This document shows, one piece after another, positions 1-8,196 of a DNA stretch of 64,000 nucleotides. The stretch comes from Chitinophaga varians (GTDB taxonomy: Bacteria > Bacteroidota > Bacteroidia > Chitinophagales > Chitinophagaceae): positions 248,001 to 312,000 of the forward strand of contig NZ_JACVFB010000003.1 of the NCBI RefSeq assembly GCF_014529945.1. Reading direction: 5' to 3'. The notes under the pieces were generated by a model that worked only from the letters and a program-made list of their open reading frames with translations, was not told where the DNA came from and made no database searches. Each line of letters begins with the position of its first letter. Position 1 is the stretch's first letter. Made by a program: the position numbers and the translations under genes.

Positions 1-696
1 GACCGGATTGCCACATTTATGATTCCTGACAAAGACCATCCGATGACGCTTGCGGAATTTGTACAGGGCATGCTGGACCCTTCCGGAAAGTTCTACGATG
101 CCGGAAGTTTCGTAGACGACAAAGCCAAACCGGTATTCTCCTACTCCAATCTGGGCGCCGCGTTGGCAGCTTATATTGTGGAACGCACTGTAAAAGAAAA
201 TTTCGACACCTGGACATCCCGCCAGTTCATCACGCCGCTGGGCACTACTTCCCTGGTATGGCATCTGCGTGACTATACCACACAGCCTTTCGCTATGCCT
301 TATGACGCAGTACAACAACCCAATGGCAACTACAGCATGGTGGACTATTGCACAGGCGGATTACATGCAAGTCTGACAGACCTTAGCACTTTCGCCGGCA
401 TGTTGGTGAATTACGGCGCCAAAGACGGTAAACAAATTATCGCCCCCAGCGCACTGGAAGCTATGGGCAAAGTACAATTCCCGGAAGCCCAGGCTGTTTA
501 TGGCCTTTTCTGGCAGCACCGGAAAGTGGGCAACCAGGATATCTACGGCCACGGTGGCGATGTGCCAGGCAGTCACGCACAGTTGTATGTCAACTATGCC
601 TCCAAACGGGCGGTGGTAATGATGATCAACGGAGACTTTAAAGGAGATGAAGATGTGGAATGGTACAAATTGCTGGACATGATGTTTGAGCTCTAA
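1..696 (+). CDS. Serine hydrolase, class-C beta-lactamase family (5' end missing)
   Basis: The reading frame is open to the left edge of the window, so this is the C-terminal part of a longer protein. The Met at base 19 is internal. Visible family landmarks are the Tyr-Ser-Asn motif in FSYSNLGAALA (the YxN element of class C beta-lactamases and DD-peptidases) and a His-Gly-Gly in YGHGGDVPGSHA at the place of the KTG/HxG element. The SxxK nucleophile motif lies outside the window. Proteins of this family are usually esterases, D-amino-acid or peptidoglycan peptidases rather than true beta-lactamases, and the substrate cannot be read from sequence. It ends convergently with another member of the same superfamily and shares a terminator with it. 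The family call is firm; the function is open. Confidence 0.85.
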   Translation, partial: DRIATFMIPDKDHPMTLAEFVQGMLDPSGKFYDAGSFVDDKAKPVFSYSNLGAALAAYIVERTVKENFDTWTSRQFITPLGTTSLVWHLRDYTTQPFAMPYDAVQQPNGNYSMVDYCTGGLHASLTDLSTFAGMLVNYGAKDGKQIIAPSALEAMGKVQFPEAQAVYGLFWQHRKVGNQDIYGHGGDVPGSHAQLYVNYASKRAVVMMINGDFKGDEDVEWYKLLDMMFEL

Positions 697-700
697 ATAA

Positions 701-726
701 AAAAGCCTCCTAACGGAGGCTTTTTT
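701..726. terminator. Bidirectional intrinsic terminator
   Basis: GCCTCC (705-710) pairs with GGAGGC (715-720) around a TAAC loop. The stem is flanked by an A-run on the left and six T on the right, so it can terminate transcription from both convergent serine-hydrolase genes. The T-run overlaps the stop codon of the minus-strand gene. Confidence 0.85.
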
Positions 727-1813
727 ATGATTTCATCTTTTCAAGCGGATACAATACCTTCCCCAGCAAAAAACGCAATGCCCGGCCAAGATAACCCGAA
801 CGGTTAAACGTACCGGCGATATATACATCCTGATGAGGATTATACAACATAAAAGACCCGACAGAACCTAAATGCCCCCATACATCATAACGGCGGGTAA
901 AAGGCCACATCTTCACCCGCATCAGGCCCATGCCATAATCCACGCCGTAGCGTCTTCCCTTCCAGGTCATCATCTTTTCCAGAGAGGCTGCGCTCACCAC
1001 CTTGCCCGCCACCAGCGCCTGCATAAACAGCAGCAGATCTCCCGACGTGCTGACGGTCTGTCCGGCCGCGAAAATACCGCTAAGGCTGGGATAATCTTCC
1101 ACATCTATCTCACGGCCACCCAATATCAGATTGGCCACACGGCCGGGCGCCCATACCGCCGGCGTGTTATAGTGCAATAAATAGGTATGCTGCATCTTCA
1201 GTGGCGCAAAGAGGTATTCGCGCAACGCTTCATGATAACGCAGACCAGTCACTTTTTCACTCACCAGCCCCAGTAAATTGTAGCCGGTATCGGTATAATG
1301 GAATTTCTTACCTGGCCGCGATACCGGTGTCATATGCGCTTTGGTCCATTCGATGGTTTCTTCCGGCGTCCAGCGGCGGTTAGGCTCTTCCAGTAGGACC
1401 TGCAGAAAATATTTCCCGCTGCGGGGTTTGTCTTCATAAAAATCGGGTAGCCCCGAAGTATGCGACAGCAGCTGCTCCAGCGTGATCTGGTCCGTATAGT
1501 CCTTCCCTTTATACACGTGAAGGCCCTGTAACAGCGCTGCCGGCAGATAACGACTAAGTGAGTCGTCTAAGTTCAACCGGCCACGTTCCGCCAGCTGCAT
1601 GATGATGACGGCCGTGAAAGTTTTGCCGATACTGGCCGTATGCCAGGACTCCCCCGGTTCTGTGGCCATACCATGGCTGCTGCCGGCAGACAGCTCCCAA
1701 TGGATGTTTTGCCGTTCATGATGTACCAGCAGAAAAGCGTTGTAGGCATGGGGACCAGTCACCCTTAAAGCAAGCGATTGCTCCAGTACTGATTTTACCT
1801 GTGATGGATTCAT
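725..1813 (-). CDS. Serine hydrolase, class-C beta-lactamase family
   Basis: A 362-residue protein with the complete catalytic set of the beta-lactamase/DD-peptidase superfamily. The SxxK motif is SIGK with the nucleophile at Ser61 and Lys64, the tyrosine motif lies in YTDTGYNLLGLV, and the HxG element is in WGHLGSVGS near the C-terminus. There is no obvious signal peptide or lipobox at the predicted start, so it is probably cytoplasmic unless the real start lies elsewhere. It is transcribed alone, divergent from the LytTR gene, and converges with another member of the superfamily that differs clearly in sequence, so it is not a recent duplicate. The likely role is an esterase or peptidase; true beta-lactam hydrolysis is not implied. 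Confidence 0.88.
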   Translation of the reverse strand: MNPSQVKSVLEQSLALRVTGPHAYNAFLLVHHERQNIHWELSAGSSHGMATEPGESWHTASIGKTFTAVIIMQLAERGRLNLDDSLSRYLPAALLQGLHVYKGKDYTDQITLEQLLSHTSGLPDFYEDKPRSGKYFLQVLLEEPNRRWTPEETIEWTKAHMTPVSRPGKKFHYTDTGYNLLGLVSEKVTGLRYHEALREYLFAPLKMQHTYLLHYNTPAVWAPGRVANLILGGREIDVEDYPSLSGIFAAGQTVSTSGDLLLFMQALVAGKVVSAASLEKMMTWKGRRYGVDYGMGLMRVKMWPFTRRYDVWGHLGSVGSFMLYNPHQDVYIAGTFNRSGYLGRALRFLLGKVLYPLEKMKS

Positions 1814-1844
1814 ACAAACAAGATGCAGAAAATTCTTTGTTTGT
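1814..1844. promoter_or_regulatory. Inverted repeat abutting the start codon of the serine hydrolase gene
   Basis: ACAAACAA (1814-1821) and TTGTTTGT (1837-1844) are perfect 8-base inverted arms with a 15-base spacer. They begin directly upstream of the ATG of the minus-strand serine hydrolase and lie in the short divergent region shared with the LytTR regulator. It could be an operator or an mRNA 5' hairpin. No binding protein can be assigned. Confidence 0.3.
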
Positions 1845-1907
1845 CGGCATTTATCAGATTAAATTCTTTTAAAATTCTACCACCTGCACTATTCCGGCAA
1901 GAAATCC

Positions 1908-1915
1908 TACTTTTA
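1908..1915 (+). promoter_or_regulatory. -7 promoter element of the LytTR regulator gene
   Basis: TACTTTTA matches the Bacteroidota -7 consensus TAnnTTTG except for the last base, and it ends four bases before the ATG at 1920. A good -33 TTG was not found at the usual distance. The same four-base gap is seen for the genes at 5855 and 8267. Confidence 0.4.
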
Positions 1916-1919
1916 CGCT

Positions 1920-2792
1920 ATGCTACAGCAGATCAACCAAATGCTCCGGAGAAAATATCCCTTTGAATTCGTCAGGCTCAACAGCATACTGGTGATCAGT
2001 GTCCTCATCAACCTTGTCATCTATATTTATCAGCCTTTCGGCTTCAGCCAATATCAGGGTAATAAACTACTGGGCGCGCTGCCCTTTGGGATAGCCACTT
2101 TTGCCAGCCTGTTCTTTTGCAACTATATCCTCAAAGGGAAAATATTAAAACATAGGATCAGCAGATGGACCATCCTGCATGAAGCGGTGTATATCCTCAC
2201 CGTGTTTCTGGTGCTGGCTTTTTGTAACACCCTGATCTTTCTTTTCTTTTTTGGAGACATCTATGCCTTTAGCAGCAGTGACCTGATCATCCGGCTGGAG
2301 GCGCTCCTATATGTGTTACTGATCACTGTTGCCGTAGGCATATTCCCAGTGACCGCGGTCATCGCCATCCGCTACCACCGGGCTATGCGCCATCATATGG
2401 ACAGCATCATCCGCAGCGATCAGCAGCTACAGGAAACCAACCCTGCACAGGAGCTGGTGTTCCCATCTGCCAATATCACGGAAACGTCGCTGCGGATAAG
2501 CCTCCACGACTTCCTCTTTCTCGAAGTGGTGAAAAACCATGTGCATGTGTACCACTACGCAAACGGACAGGTAACGTCCACGGTTATCCGTAATACGCTC
2601 ACTACCATCCTTGAAACGGTAGCCGCGCCCACCCTGTTCCGCTGCCATCGTTCATTTCTGGTGAACCTTAGCCACATCAGGACCGCCAACGGTAACTCCA
2701 ACGGCTATAAGATCATTCTGAAAGATTATGAGCACTATCCGATCCCGGTGTCGCGGAGTTTTGTGCCCGCCTTCCAGGAGATCATCCACTAG
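1920..2792 (+). CDS. Membrane-anchored LytTR-domain transcriptional regulator
   Basis: A 290-residue protein with four predicted membrane helices in the first half (about residues 22-38, 50-70, 84-112 and 120-150) and a C-terminal LytTR DNA-binding domain from about residue 185, recognisable by LHDFLFLEVVKNHVHVY and FRCHRSFLVNLSHI. LytTR domains bind DNA through beta-strands. Here the domain is fused to a membrane sensor instead of a receiver, so it may sense an envelope signal directly without a partner kinase. The gene is monocistronic. Its TAG stop shares the palindrome CTAG with the stop of the convergent gene, and no terminator hairpin separates the two. The target is unknown; the adjacent divergent serine hydrolase is one candidate. 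Confidence 0.85.
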   Translation: MLQQINQMLRRKYPFEFVRLNSILVISVLINLVIYIYQPFGFSQYQGNKLLGALPFGIATFASLFFCNYILKGKILKHRISRWTILHEAVYILTVFLVLAFCNTLIFLFFFGDIYAFSSSDLIIRLEALLYVLLITVAVGIFPVTAVIAIRYHRAMRHHMDSIIRSDQQLQETNPAQELVFPSANITETSLRISLHDFLFLEVVKNHVHVYHYANGQVTSTVIRNTLTTILETVAAPTLFRCHRSFLVNLSHIRTANGNSNGYKIILKDYEHYPIPVSRSFVPAFQEIIH

Positions 2793-3433
2793 TGACAGTT
2801 GTTTTGCCGCACGTATAACAACTCCGGCAGTCCCCATCCCGGCGCCACAGCGCTGGCAGGTTTGAAGTCACGGAAGGTTTGCTCCAGCTGTTGCAGCTTA
2901 TCACAGAAGCCGTTGTCTGTTTGTTTCATAAATGCCGCCATCCTGTTTTGGAAAATGGCCAGCTGCAGCTGTGGCCGCGGATTGGAAGGGTCCAGGCGAA
3001 TAGCTTTTTCATAGCCGGCCACCACCTCACGGAAATATTTCTGTCCATTCACTGCGGGGTCCTGCGCTATCATGGCGTAATAGTAGTACCCTTCCAGCGT
3101 GTACACCTCAGAAGCATTGGCTTTGGCATTGCTTTTCAGCACGGCCAGTTTTTCGGCCGCCTCCTGCAATAAGTCCGCCGGCCTGTCTGTAGCTTTACTC
3201 AGCACCAGTTGCAGGTCAAAATAAGCGATGTAATAATCCGGCAACCATTCACCAGGGCACAAGCCCGACAATCTTTTTAAAGTATTCACGTGGTTATACA
3301 CTCCGCTCATGCCTTTCTCTTCTTTCACTTTGTTTAACACCAGCTGTAGCTGCTCTTCGCAGTTGATGGTAGTTTGCGCATAACCGGACATCATCATGGT
3401 TAAGAAAAACCAAAGGGTGAACATCTTTTTCAT
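2789..3433 (-). CDS. Secreted TPR-like protein of unknown function
   Basis: Starting at the ATG at 3433 gives a 214-residue protein with a good signal peptide (MKKMFTLWFFLTMMMSGYAQ). A longer frame adds 14 residues without signal character and is rejected. The rest is predicted largely helical, with one clear TPR-like helix pair around YEKAIRLDPSNPRPQLQLA and scattered Cys residues. It lies 22 bases downstream of the TonB-dependent receptor gene and is almost certainly cotranscribed, so it may be a periplasmic partner of that receptor. Its stop overlaps the stop of the LytTR gene by four bases. I do not recognise a named family beyond TPR-like. Confidence 0.7.
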   Translation of the reverse strand: MKKMFTLWFFLTMMMSGYAQTTINCEEQLQLVLNKVKEEKGMSGVYNHVNTLKRLSGLCPGEWLPDYYIAYFDLQLVLSKATDRPADLLQEAAEKLAVLKSNAKANASEVYTLEGYYYYAMIAQDPAVNGQKYFREVVAGYEKAIRLDPSNPRPQLQLAIFQNRMAAFMKQTDNGFCDKLQQLEQTFRDFKPASAVAPGWGLPELLYVRQNNCH

Positions 3434-3455
3434 ATGGATCTTTTTTTTAGGTTGA

Positions 3456-5612
3456 TTAAAAACTGGAAACGTCATAGGCGGAACTGTTCTTCAGCGAGAT
3501 GAACACCCCGATATAGAAAAAATTATTGCGCGAAGCCATTACCGGCGCGCCCTGATAAACGCCTTTATTATCGGGCAGCGGCGCGTAGCGGTAGCCATAC
3601 GTATTCTGTCTGCCGGTAATATTGCCACAGGAAGTGTAGAGTATTACCTGTTTGCTGAGCAGAAAAGTGAGATTGGCATCCAGACTGAAATAATCTTTGT
3701 CAACAGCGTTAATATAGCCGTCACGGTTAGGGTCCCGGTAGGGCCGGCCACTGGCATAGGTAGCCGTAACACCGGCATACGTCTTCAGTGCCGGGAAATA
3801 ATATTTACCGGACATCCGGGCGTTATGCCGGGAGGCAAACAGTGGCGTGGACATTACCGGAAAATCCCGGTATAACCGCGCGGCGTCATTATAAGAATAG
3901 GACACGTTGTATTTCAGGCGTGGCAAGGACGTCTCGTCTGAGAAATACACATCGAAACCGGCACTTTTACCATAGCCGTTGGCGTGATACATGTCCTGCT
4001 GCCATAATTCCAGCTGGTCATATTGTTTGTAGTAGCTCTCTGCTTTGATGAGCCGGCCTTTATATTCATACGATGCTCCCAGTATATAATGCGTGGCGAG
4101 CGATTGTTGCATATTTTCATGGGGCGCTGCCAGCACGCTGTTATCGGGCATCTGGTAATACCTGCCCCAGATAGCCGATACCTGAAAGCGGTCGGCAAGG
4201 TAGTTCAGTGAAACACGCGGAGAAAAATTCCATGCACTGCTGAACTGCGCATATTCCACTCGCCCGGATGCATTGGCATACAAGCCTGGCAGCAGCCGGA
4301 CCTGATTGTCCACAAAAGCGGCATATAGTTGATAGTTCACCTGCTGGTCCTGCAGCCGGCGCTGCAGCGTATCATGATAAACCGCCCGGTAGCCGCGCAG
4401 ATATGCTTCCATGCCGGTACTGAGGCGATACCCCGGTACGATGTTTTTCTCCAGCTTCGCTTTCAGGTGAAGCTCCTGTTCATTTTGATGGTAGTTGTCG
4501 TGCTGAAACCGGGCGTTGTCATAACGGTTATCCACATACGAGCCGGCGGCGCCGAAAAACAAGTGGGTATTGCGGCGTGTCTTCGTTTTCAGGGTGGCGT
4601 TCAGGTAATAATTATCCTGTTGCAGCCGGAAATCCCGCTCAGGGACATGATTGAGGGTATCAGCAAATGTGCGGATGAAGGCCGTACGGTCGTAGGCGGT
4701 ATAGAGTTTGAATACACCTCTTGTACCCACGGCGGTTTTATACTGCGCCTCTGCCGAGAGCGACTGATAAGGTTTTTTCCAGGCATAGCGGTCGGGCAGC
4801 ACTTTATTGTACAGGGTAAGGTCGGTGACATTCACATTGGCCGAAAGGGAGCTTTTGCGGAAGGCCACCGAACCACCGCCGCCGGCGCTCAGTGGGGAGA
4901 AGTTGATGCCTGCTTTAGTGCTGCCGGCCACATCTTTGGTATCCATAGGCAGTACGGCCGACAGGGCCTGTCCAAACTCTGACTCATATCCGCCGAGGGA
5001 AAAATTGATGCCCTGAAAAAGAAACGGAGAAAAACGGCCGCGGGCCGGCATGTCCTGGGCGGTAACGGAGTAAGGGCTTAATACGTGCATCCCGTCCACA
5101 AACGTCTGTGTTTCCCGGTTGTCACCCCCACGGATATATAATTTGCCGTCCTCTCCCACTTTCTGGGTGCCTGGCAGTGACATCAGGGCGCCATAGATAT
5201 CGCCGTTGGAACTACCGGTCATCACCACATCCAGTGCGTCCAGTTTTTCCAGGGTACGACTTTTCCCCAGGCTGAAAGTGCTGGCGCGTACCACGACTTC
5301 CTCCAGGGCTTTCTCCCGGAGCTGTAACTGGATTTTCAGTTGTCCCATCTGGCTGACCGGCGCCGTCAGCCGGAAATCCTTATACCCTACATAGCTGGCC
5401 CCGAGTATGACGGTACCGGTTTGTGTGGTGGTAAAACTGAATGTCCCCGTTTTATCAGAGGAGGCTCCGTCGAGTGTGCCGGTAATATAAATGTTGGCGC
5501 CTTCCACCGGTTGCCCTTTCACATCGGTGACCACACCGGCGATTTGTTGCTGCCCGTGGCCGGCCAGTTGCATGCCTAAAAAGATAAAAAACAGGAAAAA
5601 ACTGCGGTACAT
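3456..5612 (-). CDS. TonB-dependent outer-membrane receptor with carboxypeptidase-like domain
   Basis: The start at 5612 gives a 718-residue protein with a signal peptide ending near GHGQ; the longer frame adds 12 residues in front of it. After the signal come a CarboxypepD_reg-like beta-sandwich (about residues 23-100), then a plug domain containing DGKLYIRGGDNRETQTFVDG (about residues 120-200), then a beta-barrel to the C-terminal Phe. There is no STN signalling domain and no SusD partner, so it is not a SusC. It is first in a two-gene unit with the TPR-like secreted protein. The substrate cannot be inferred; siderophore, vitamin or peptide uptake are all possible. At about 720 residues it is shorter than SusC-type receptors and close to siderophore-type receptors. 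Confidence 0.85.
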   Translation of the reverse strand: MYRSFFLFFIFLGMQLAGHGQQQIAGVVTDVKGQPVEGANIYITGTLDGASSDKTGTFSFTTTQTGTVILGASYVGYKDFRLTAPVSQMGQLKIQLQLREKALEEVVVRASTFSLGKSRTLEKLDALDVVMTGSSNGDIYGALMSLPGTQKVGEDGKLYIRGGDNRETQTFVDGMHVLSPYSVTAQDMPARGRFSPFLFQGINFSLGGYESEFGQALSAVLPMDTKDVAGSTKAGINFSPLSAGGGGSVAFRKSSLSANVNVTDLTLYNKVLPDRYAWKKPYQSLSAEAQYKTAVGTRGVFKLYTAYDRTAFIRTFADTLNHVPERDFRLQQDNYYLNATLKTKTRRNTHLFFGAAGSYVDNRYDNARFQHDNYHQNEQELHLKAKLEKNIVPGYRLSTGMEAYLRGYRAVYHDTLQRRLQDQQVNYQLYAAFVDNQVRLLPGLYANASGRVEYAQFSSAWNFSPRVSLNYLADRFQVSAIWGRYYQMPDNSVLAAPHENMQQSLATHYILGASYEYKGRLIKAESYYKQYDQLELWQQDMYHANGYGKSAGFDVYFSDETSLPRLKYNVSYSYNDAARLYRDFPVMSTPLFASRHNARMSGKYYFPALKTYAGVTATYASGRPYRDPNRDGYINAVDKDYFSLDANLTFLLSKQVILYTSCGNITGRQNTYGYRYAPLPDNKGVYQGAPVMASRNNFFYIGVFISLKNSSAYDVSSF

Positions 5613-5777
5613 ATGTCTTGTATTTTGTCGGTGCGCCGTTAGCAGCACGACACAATACTAAACCATTACAAATTGATTTTCACTCAGTTATGACAAACAA
5701 CAAACCTTTGGGACGGATGACTAAGCAACCGGACGAGCTGTTAACCCCCCGGGACGGGCAGCGCGTCTTTTTCGTTT

Positions 5778-5814
5778 GTTAACCATCCTTGCAAAAGTGT
5801 TAATGAGTGTTAAT
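5778..5814 (+). promoter_or_regulatory. Composite response-regulator box upstream of the kinase operon
   Basis: Three half-sites of the form GTTAA(C/T) start at 5778, 5799 and 5809, so they are spaced 21 and 10 bases apart. The last two form a direct repeat AGTGTTAAT with a 10-base period, the geometry typical of OmpR-family regulators. The whole pattern, including the 12 bases between GTTAAC and the direct repeat, recurs inverted upstream of the outer-membrane barrel gene at 8267. It ends six bases before the -33 element, a position that suits activation. Confidence 0.65.
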
Positions 5815-5820
5815 CTGACC

Positions 5821-5850
5821 TTGCCGGCATAGCGGCTTCGGCTATCTTTG
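5821..5850 (+). promoter_or_regulatory. Promoter of the kinase/response-regulator operon
   Basis: TTG at 5821-5823, a 19-base spacer and TATCTTTG at 5843-5850 match the Bacteroidota -33/-7 promoter. Four bases separate the -7 box from the ATG at 5855, so transcription should begin at or next to the start codon. Confidence 0.65.
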
Positions 5851-5854
5851 TAAG

Positions 5855-7273
5855 ATGGACTTCATTGTAAAACGGATCTGGTGGATCACTATCCCGACCG
5901 CGCTGGCGGTGCTGGCCTTTCAGTTGTACTGGCTGCGGACTGCCTGGCTGGGGCAGCAGACCGCTTTTGTGCAGGTGGTGTCTGACGGCTTACAAAAAGC
6001 CTATGACCGTGCCGTGATCAGCTCCGTGAGGCAACTCGAAGGTGAGTTGAAGGCGAAAGACACCTTACGGGTCCAGCCCCATAAGCGGACGTTACAATTC
6101 AGCACTGGTACCGTCACCGACACCATTCCCCTGTCTTCCGACAGCAGCGGACAAGTGAAGGTCATCACCCTGGACAATAGTCAAAAGAAAAGCAACACGG
6201 TATTCCAGCAGAACTTCCGGCTACAGGACGTGGGAGCCGACATGAACCAGTTCCTCGCCAGTATTTTCGCCTTCAGCAACATCGCCCCAATAGATACCGC
6301 CCTGCTGAATAAATATTACCGGGAAGAACTGGACAACCGGCATATCGCCCTGCCTTTTGCCATTCAAATGATAGATAAGGACACCACTATTACGGCAGAT
6401 GAACACGTGGCCGTTATCCATTCCGCTTCCCTGCAATCACGGCGGACCATCGTGGCGCGGTTTGAGGGCGCCGGTACCTTCCTGCTGGTGAAGATACTGT
6501 GGCCGCTGGTGTTGTCTTTCTTTATGATCGTACTCATCACCGGTTGCATATGGGTATTATGGCGCATCATCATCCGGCAGAAAAGGCTGGAGACCATGAA
6601 AAACGATTTTATCAGTAACATCACCCATGAACTGAAAACGCCGGTAGCCATTCTCACCGCCACCAATGAAGCACTGCTCACCTTTGGCGGCAGCAAAGAC
6701 CCGGAAAAAACAGAACGGTACCTGCGGCTGGAACAGGACGAGCTGCATAAATTACAGGGACTGGTCGATAATATTATGGCGCTCACCCGCCTGGAACATG
6801 AGGACGAACCACAGGAGACCGTAGCGCTGATATCCATCCCTCAGCTGCTAACGACCGTCGAGTCACGCTTCTCCGGGCTGCCCGGCGTACAGATACAGAC
6901 GACCATACAGGTGACCCATGAAGAACTGCTCACCCAGCCGGCCGCCTTGCGTACTGTATTATCCAATCTGCTGGATAACGCGATCAAATACACCCTTTCG
7001 GATGTTAAGAGAATAGCGCTAACCGTCACCGAGTTGCCGCAGCATTATCAGTTTATCATCAGAGACTATGGTATTGGCATCGACAAAGCCCATCAGCCAT
7101 ATATCTTTGATAAGTTTTACCGCGTATCGCAGGGCAACCTGCATACCGTCAAAGGCTATGGTTTGGGGCTCAGCCATGTGAAAAGCCTGCTGGACCGCAT
7201 CAACGGCACCATTAAAGTAGATAGTCACCCCGGCGAGGGCAGCACATTTACCATTGCACTACCCAAACAATGA
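5855..7273 (+). CDS. Sensor histidine kinase (two-component system)
   Basis: A 472-residue membrane kinase. A first membrane helix (about 8-28) and a second (about 210-238) flank a periplasmic sensor region of about 180 residues that matches no family I can name. The cytoplasmic part has the H-box FISNITHELKTP with phospho-acceptor His258, the N-box SNLLDNAIKYTL, the G1 box DYGIGID and the G2 box GYGLGLSHVKSLLD. No HAMP domain is evident between the second helix and the H-box. The gene ends inside the first unit of a 77-bp tandem repeat, and its TGA overlaps the ATG of a 26-codon mini-ORF. The original end was probably like that of the third repeat unit (ELARR), where TGA overlaps the start of the response regulator. 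It pairs with the regulator at 7424. Confidence 0.93.
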   Translation: MDFIVKRIWWITIPTALAVLAFQLYWLRTAWLGQQTAFVQVVSDGLQKAYDRAVISSVRQLEGELKAKDTLRVQPHKRTLQFSTGTVTDTIPLSSDSSGQVKVITLDNSQKKSNTVFQQNFRLQDVGADMNQFLASIFAFSNIAPIDTALLNKYYREELDNRHIALPFAIQMIDKDTTITADEHVAVIHSASLQSRRTIVARFEGAGTFLLVKILWPLVLSFFMIVLITGCIWVLWRIIIRQKRLETMKNDFISNITHELKTPVAILTATNEALLTFGGSKDPEKTERYLRLEQDELHKLQGLVDNIMALTRLEHEDEPQETVALISIPQLLTTVESRFSGLPGVQIQTTIQVTHEELLTQPAALRTVLSNLLDNAIKYTLSDVKRIALTVTELPQHYQFIIRDYGIGIDKAHQPYIFDKFYRVSQGNLHTVKGYGLGLSHVKSLLDRINGTIKVDSHPGEGSTFTIALPKQ

Positions 7274-7350
7274 CACAACGGGGTCATTATAAAGTAGGCA
7301 ATAGTCCTGGCGAGGGCAGCACATTTACCATTGAACTACCCAAACAATGA
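7270..7350 (+). CDS. 26-codon mini-ORF 1 linking kinase and regulator
   Basis: An ATG overlapping the kinase TGA opens a 26-residue frame that begins MTQRGHYKVG and ends GEGSTFTIELPKQ, a copy of the kinase C-terminal end. Its own TGA overlaps the next ATG. It is probably not a functional protein; its likely importance is that it can carry ribosomes from the kinase to the regulator by stop-start coupling. No independent ribosome-binding site was looked for experimentally. Confidence 0.3.
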   Translation: MTQRGHYKVGNSPGEGSTFTIELPKQ

Positions 7351-7427
7351 CACAATGGGGTCATTATAAAGTAGGCAATAGTCCCGGCGAGGGCAGCACA
7401 TTTACCATTGAACTGGCAAGACGATGA
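7347..7427 (+). CDS. 26-codon mini-ORF 2 linking kinase and regulator
   Basis: This is a second copy of the mini-ORF, also 26 codons, starting in the TGA of mini-ORF 1 and ending in ELARR with a TGA that overlaps the response-regulator ATG at 7424. Period 77 equals 26 codons minus one base, which keeps both coupling overlaps. ELARR is probably the ancestral kinase C-terminus. Confidence 0.3.
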   Translation: MTQWGHYKVGNSPGEGSTFTIELARR

Positions 7428-8125
7428 AACAACAGATACGTTTATTACTGGTAGAAGACGAGACAGTACTCGCCGGCGTTGTAAAAGAAACGCTGGAGAT
7501 GAAAGGCTTTGAAGTCATCTATGCCTCCGATGGCCAGGAAGGCTGGCAACTGTACCGTCAGCACCAGCCGGACGTATGTGTGATCGACGTGATGATGCCC
7601 CGCAAAGACGGTCTCACCCTGGTACAGGAGATCCGCGCCACCGATACGCATACCCCGCTGATATTCCTCACCGCCAAAAGTGAGGTACAGGACGTGCTGA
7701 AAGGTTTCCATGCCGGCGCCGACGACTATATTAAAAAGCCGTTCAGCATGGAAGAACTGATCCTGCGCATCCATGCCCTGTTGAAACGCACGCTCGCACC
7801 TGCCGCACACGCCGCACCAACTGCCAGCCAGGGACAGATCAGACTGGGCGGCTACCTGTTCGACTATCCCCGGCAGGAACTGCACTATGGCGGCGAAACC
7901 CGGCGCCTCTCCCAGCGGGAAGCCGATCTGCTGAAAATGCTGGCCGACAATGTGAACAACATCACCTCCCGCAAGGATATGCTGCTCAGCATCTGGGGCG
8001 ACGACAGCTTCTTCAACGCCCGCAATATGGACGTATATATTACCCGCATGCGCAAGTACCTGCACCAGGATGAAAACATCCAGATTGTAAATGTACGGGG
8101 CCGTGGTTTTAAGCTGCTTGCCTAA
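7424..8125 (+). CDS. Response regulator, OmpR/PhoB family
   Basis: A 233-residue protein with an N-terminal receiver domain (acidic pair Glu11/Asp12, phospho-acceptor Asp55 in CVIDVMMPRKDG, Thr83, Lys105 in DDYIKKPFS) and a C-terminal winged-helix Trans_reg_C domain from about residue 135, ending in NVRGRGFKLLA. The length is normal for the family. It is the partner of the kinase at 5855 and is joined to it by two coupled mini-ORFs. Boxes with the direct-repeat spacing expected for this family occur upstream of its own operon and upstream of the outer-membrane gene at 8267, so autoregulation and control of that gene are both likely. Confidence 0.93.
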   Translation: MKQQIRLLLVEDETVLAGVVKETLEMKGFEVIYASDGQEGWQLYRQHQPDVCVIDVMMPRKDGLTLVQEIRATDTHTPLIFLTAKSEVQDVLKGFHAGADDYIKKPFSMEELILRIHALLKRTLAPAAHAAPTASQGQIRLGGYLFDYPRQELHYGGETRRLSQREADLLKMLADNVNNITSRKDMLLSIWGDDSFFNARNMDVYITRMRKYLHQDENIQIVNVRGRGFKLLA

Positions 8126-8196
8126 AGCTGCACCTCCCCTTGTTATATTATTCGCCGGAGAACCAAAAAAATCACACCACAACCCAGTTCCATTTT

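Larger units (their letters stand above)
7214..7427 (+). repeat. 77-bp tandem repeat, about 2.8 units, across the kinase/regulator junction
   Basis: Units begin at 7214, 7291 and 7368. Each contains GGCGAGGGCAGCACATTTAC followed by an ATGA overlap of a stop and a start (7270-7273, 7347-7350, 7424-7427). Units one and two are nearly identical after the GGCGAGG core; unit three ends in the real start of the response regulator. The 3' part of units one and two (ATGACACAAC...) resembles the first bases of the regulator gene (ATGAAACAAC...), which suggests the unit arose by duplication of the kinase-end/regulator-start junction. Confidence 0.9.

Noticed and set aside
17..217. Small minus-strand frames near the left edge and inside many genes
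   Set aside because: All lie opposite confidently called genes and lack any domain, start signal or separate context.
7214..7427. The 77-bp repeat as a CRISPR or IS remnant
   Set aside because: Units are contiguous without spacers and derive from the coding junction, so tandem duplication explains them.
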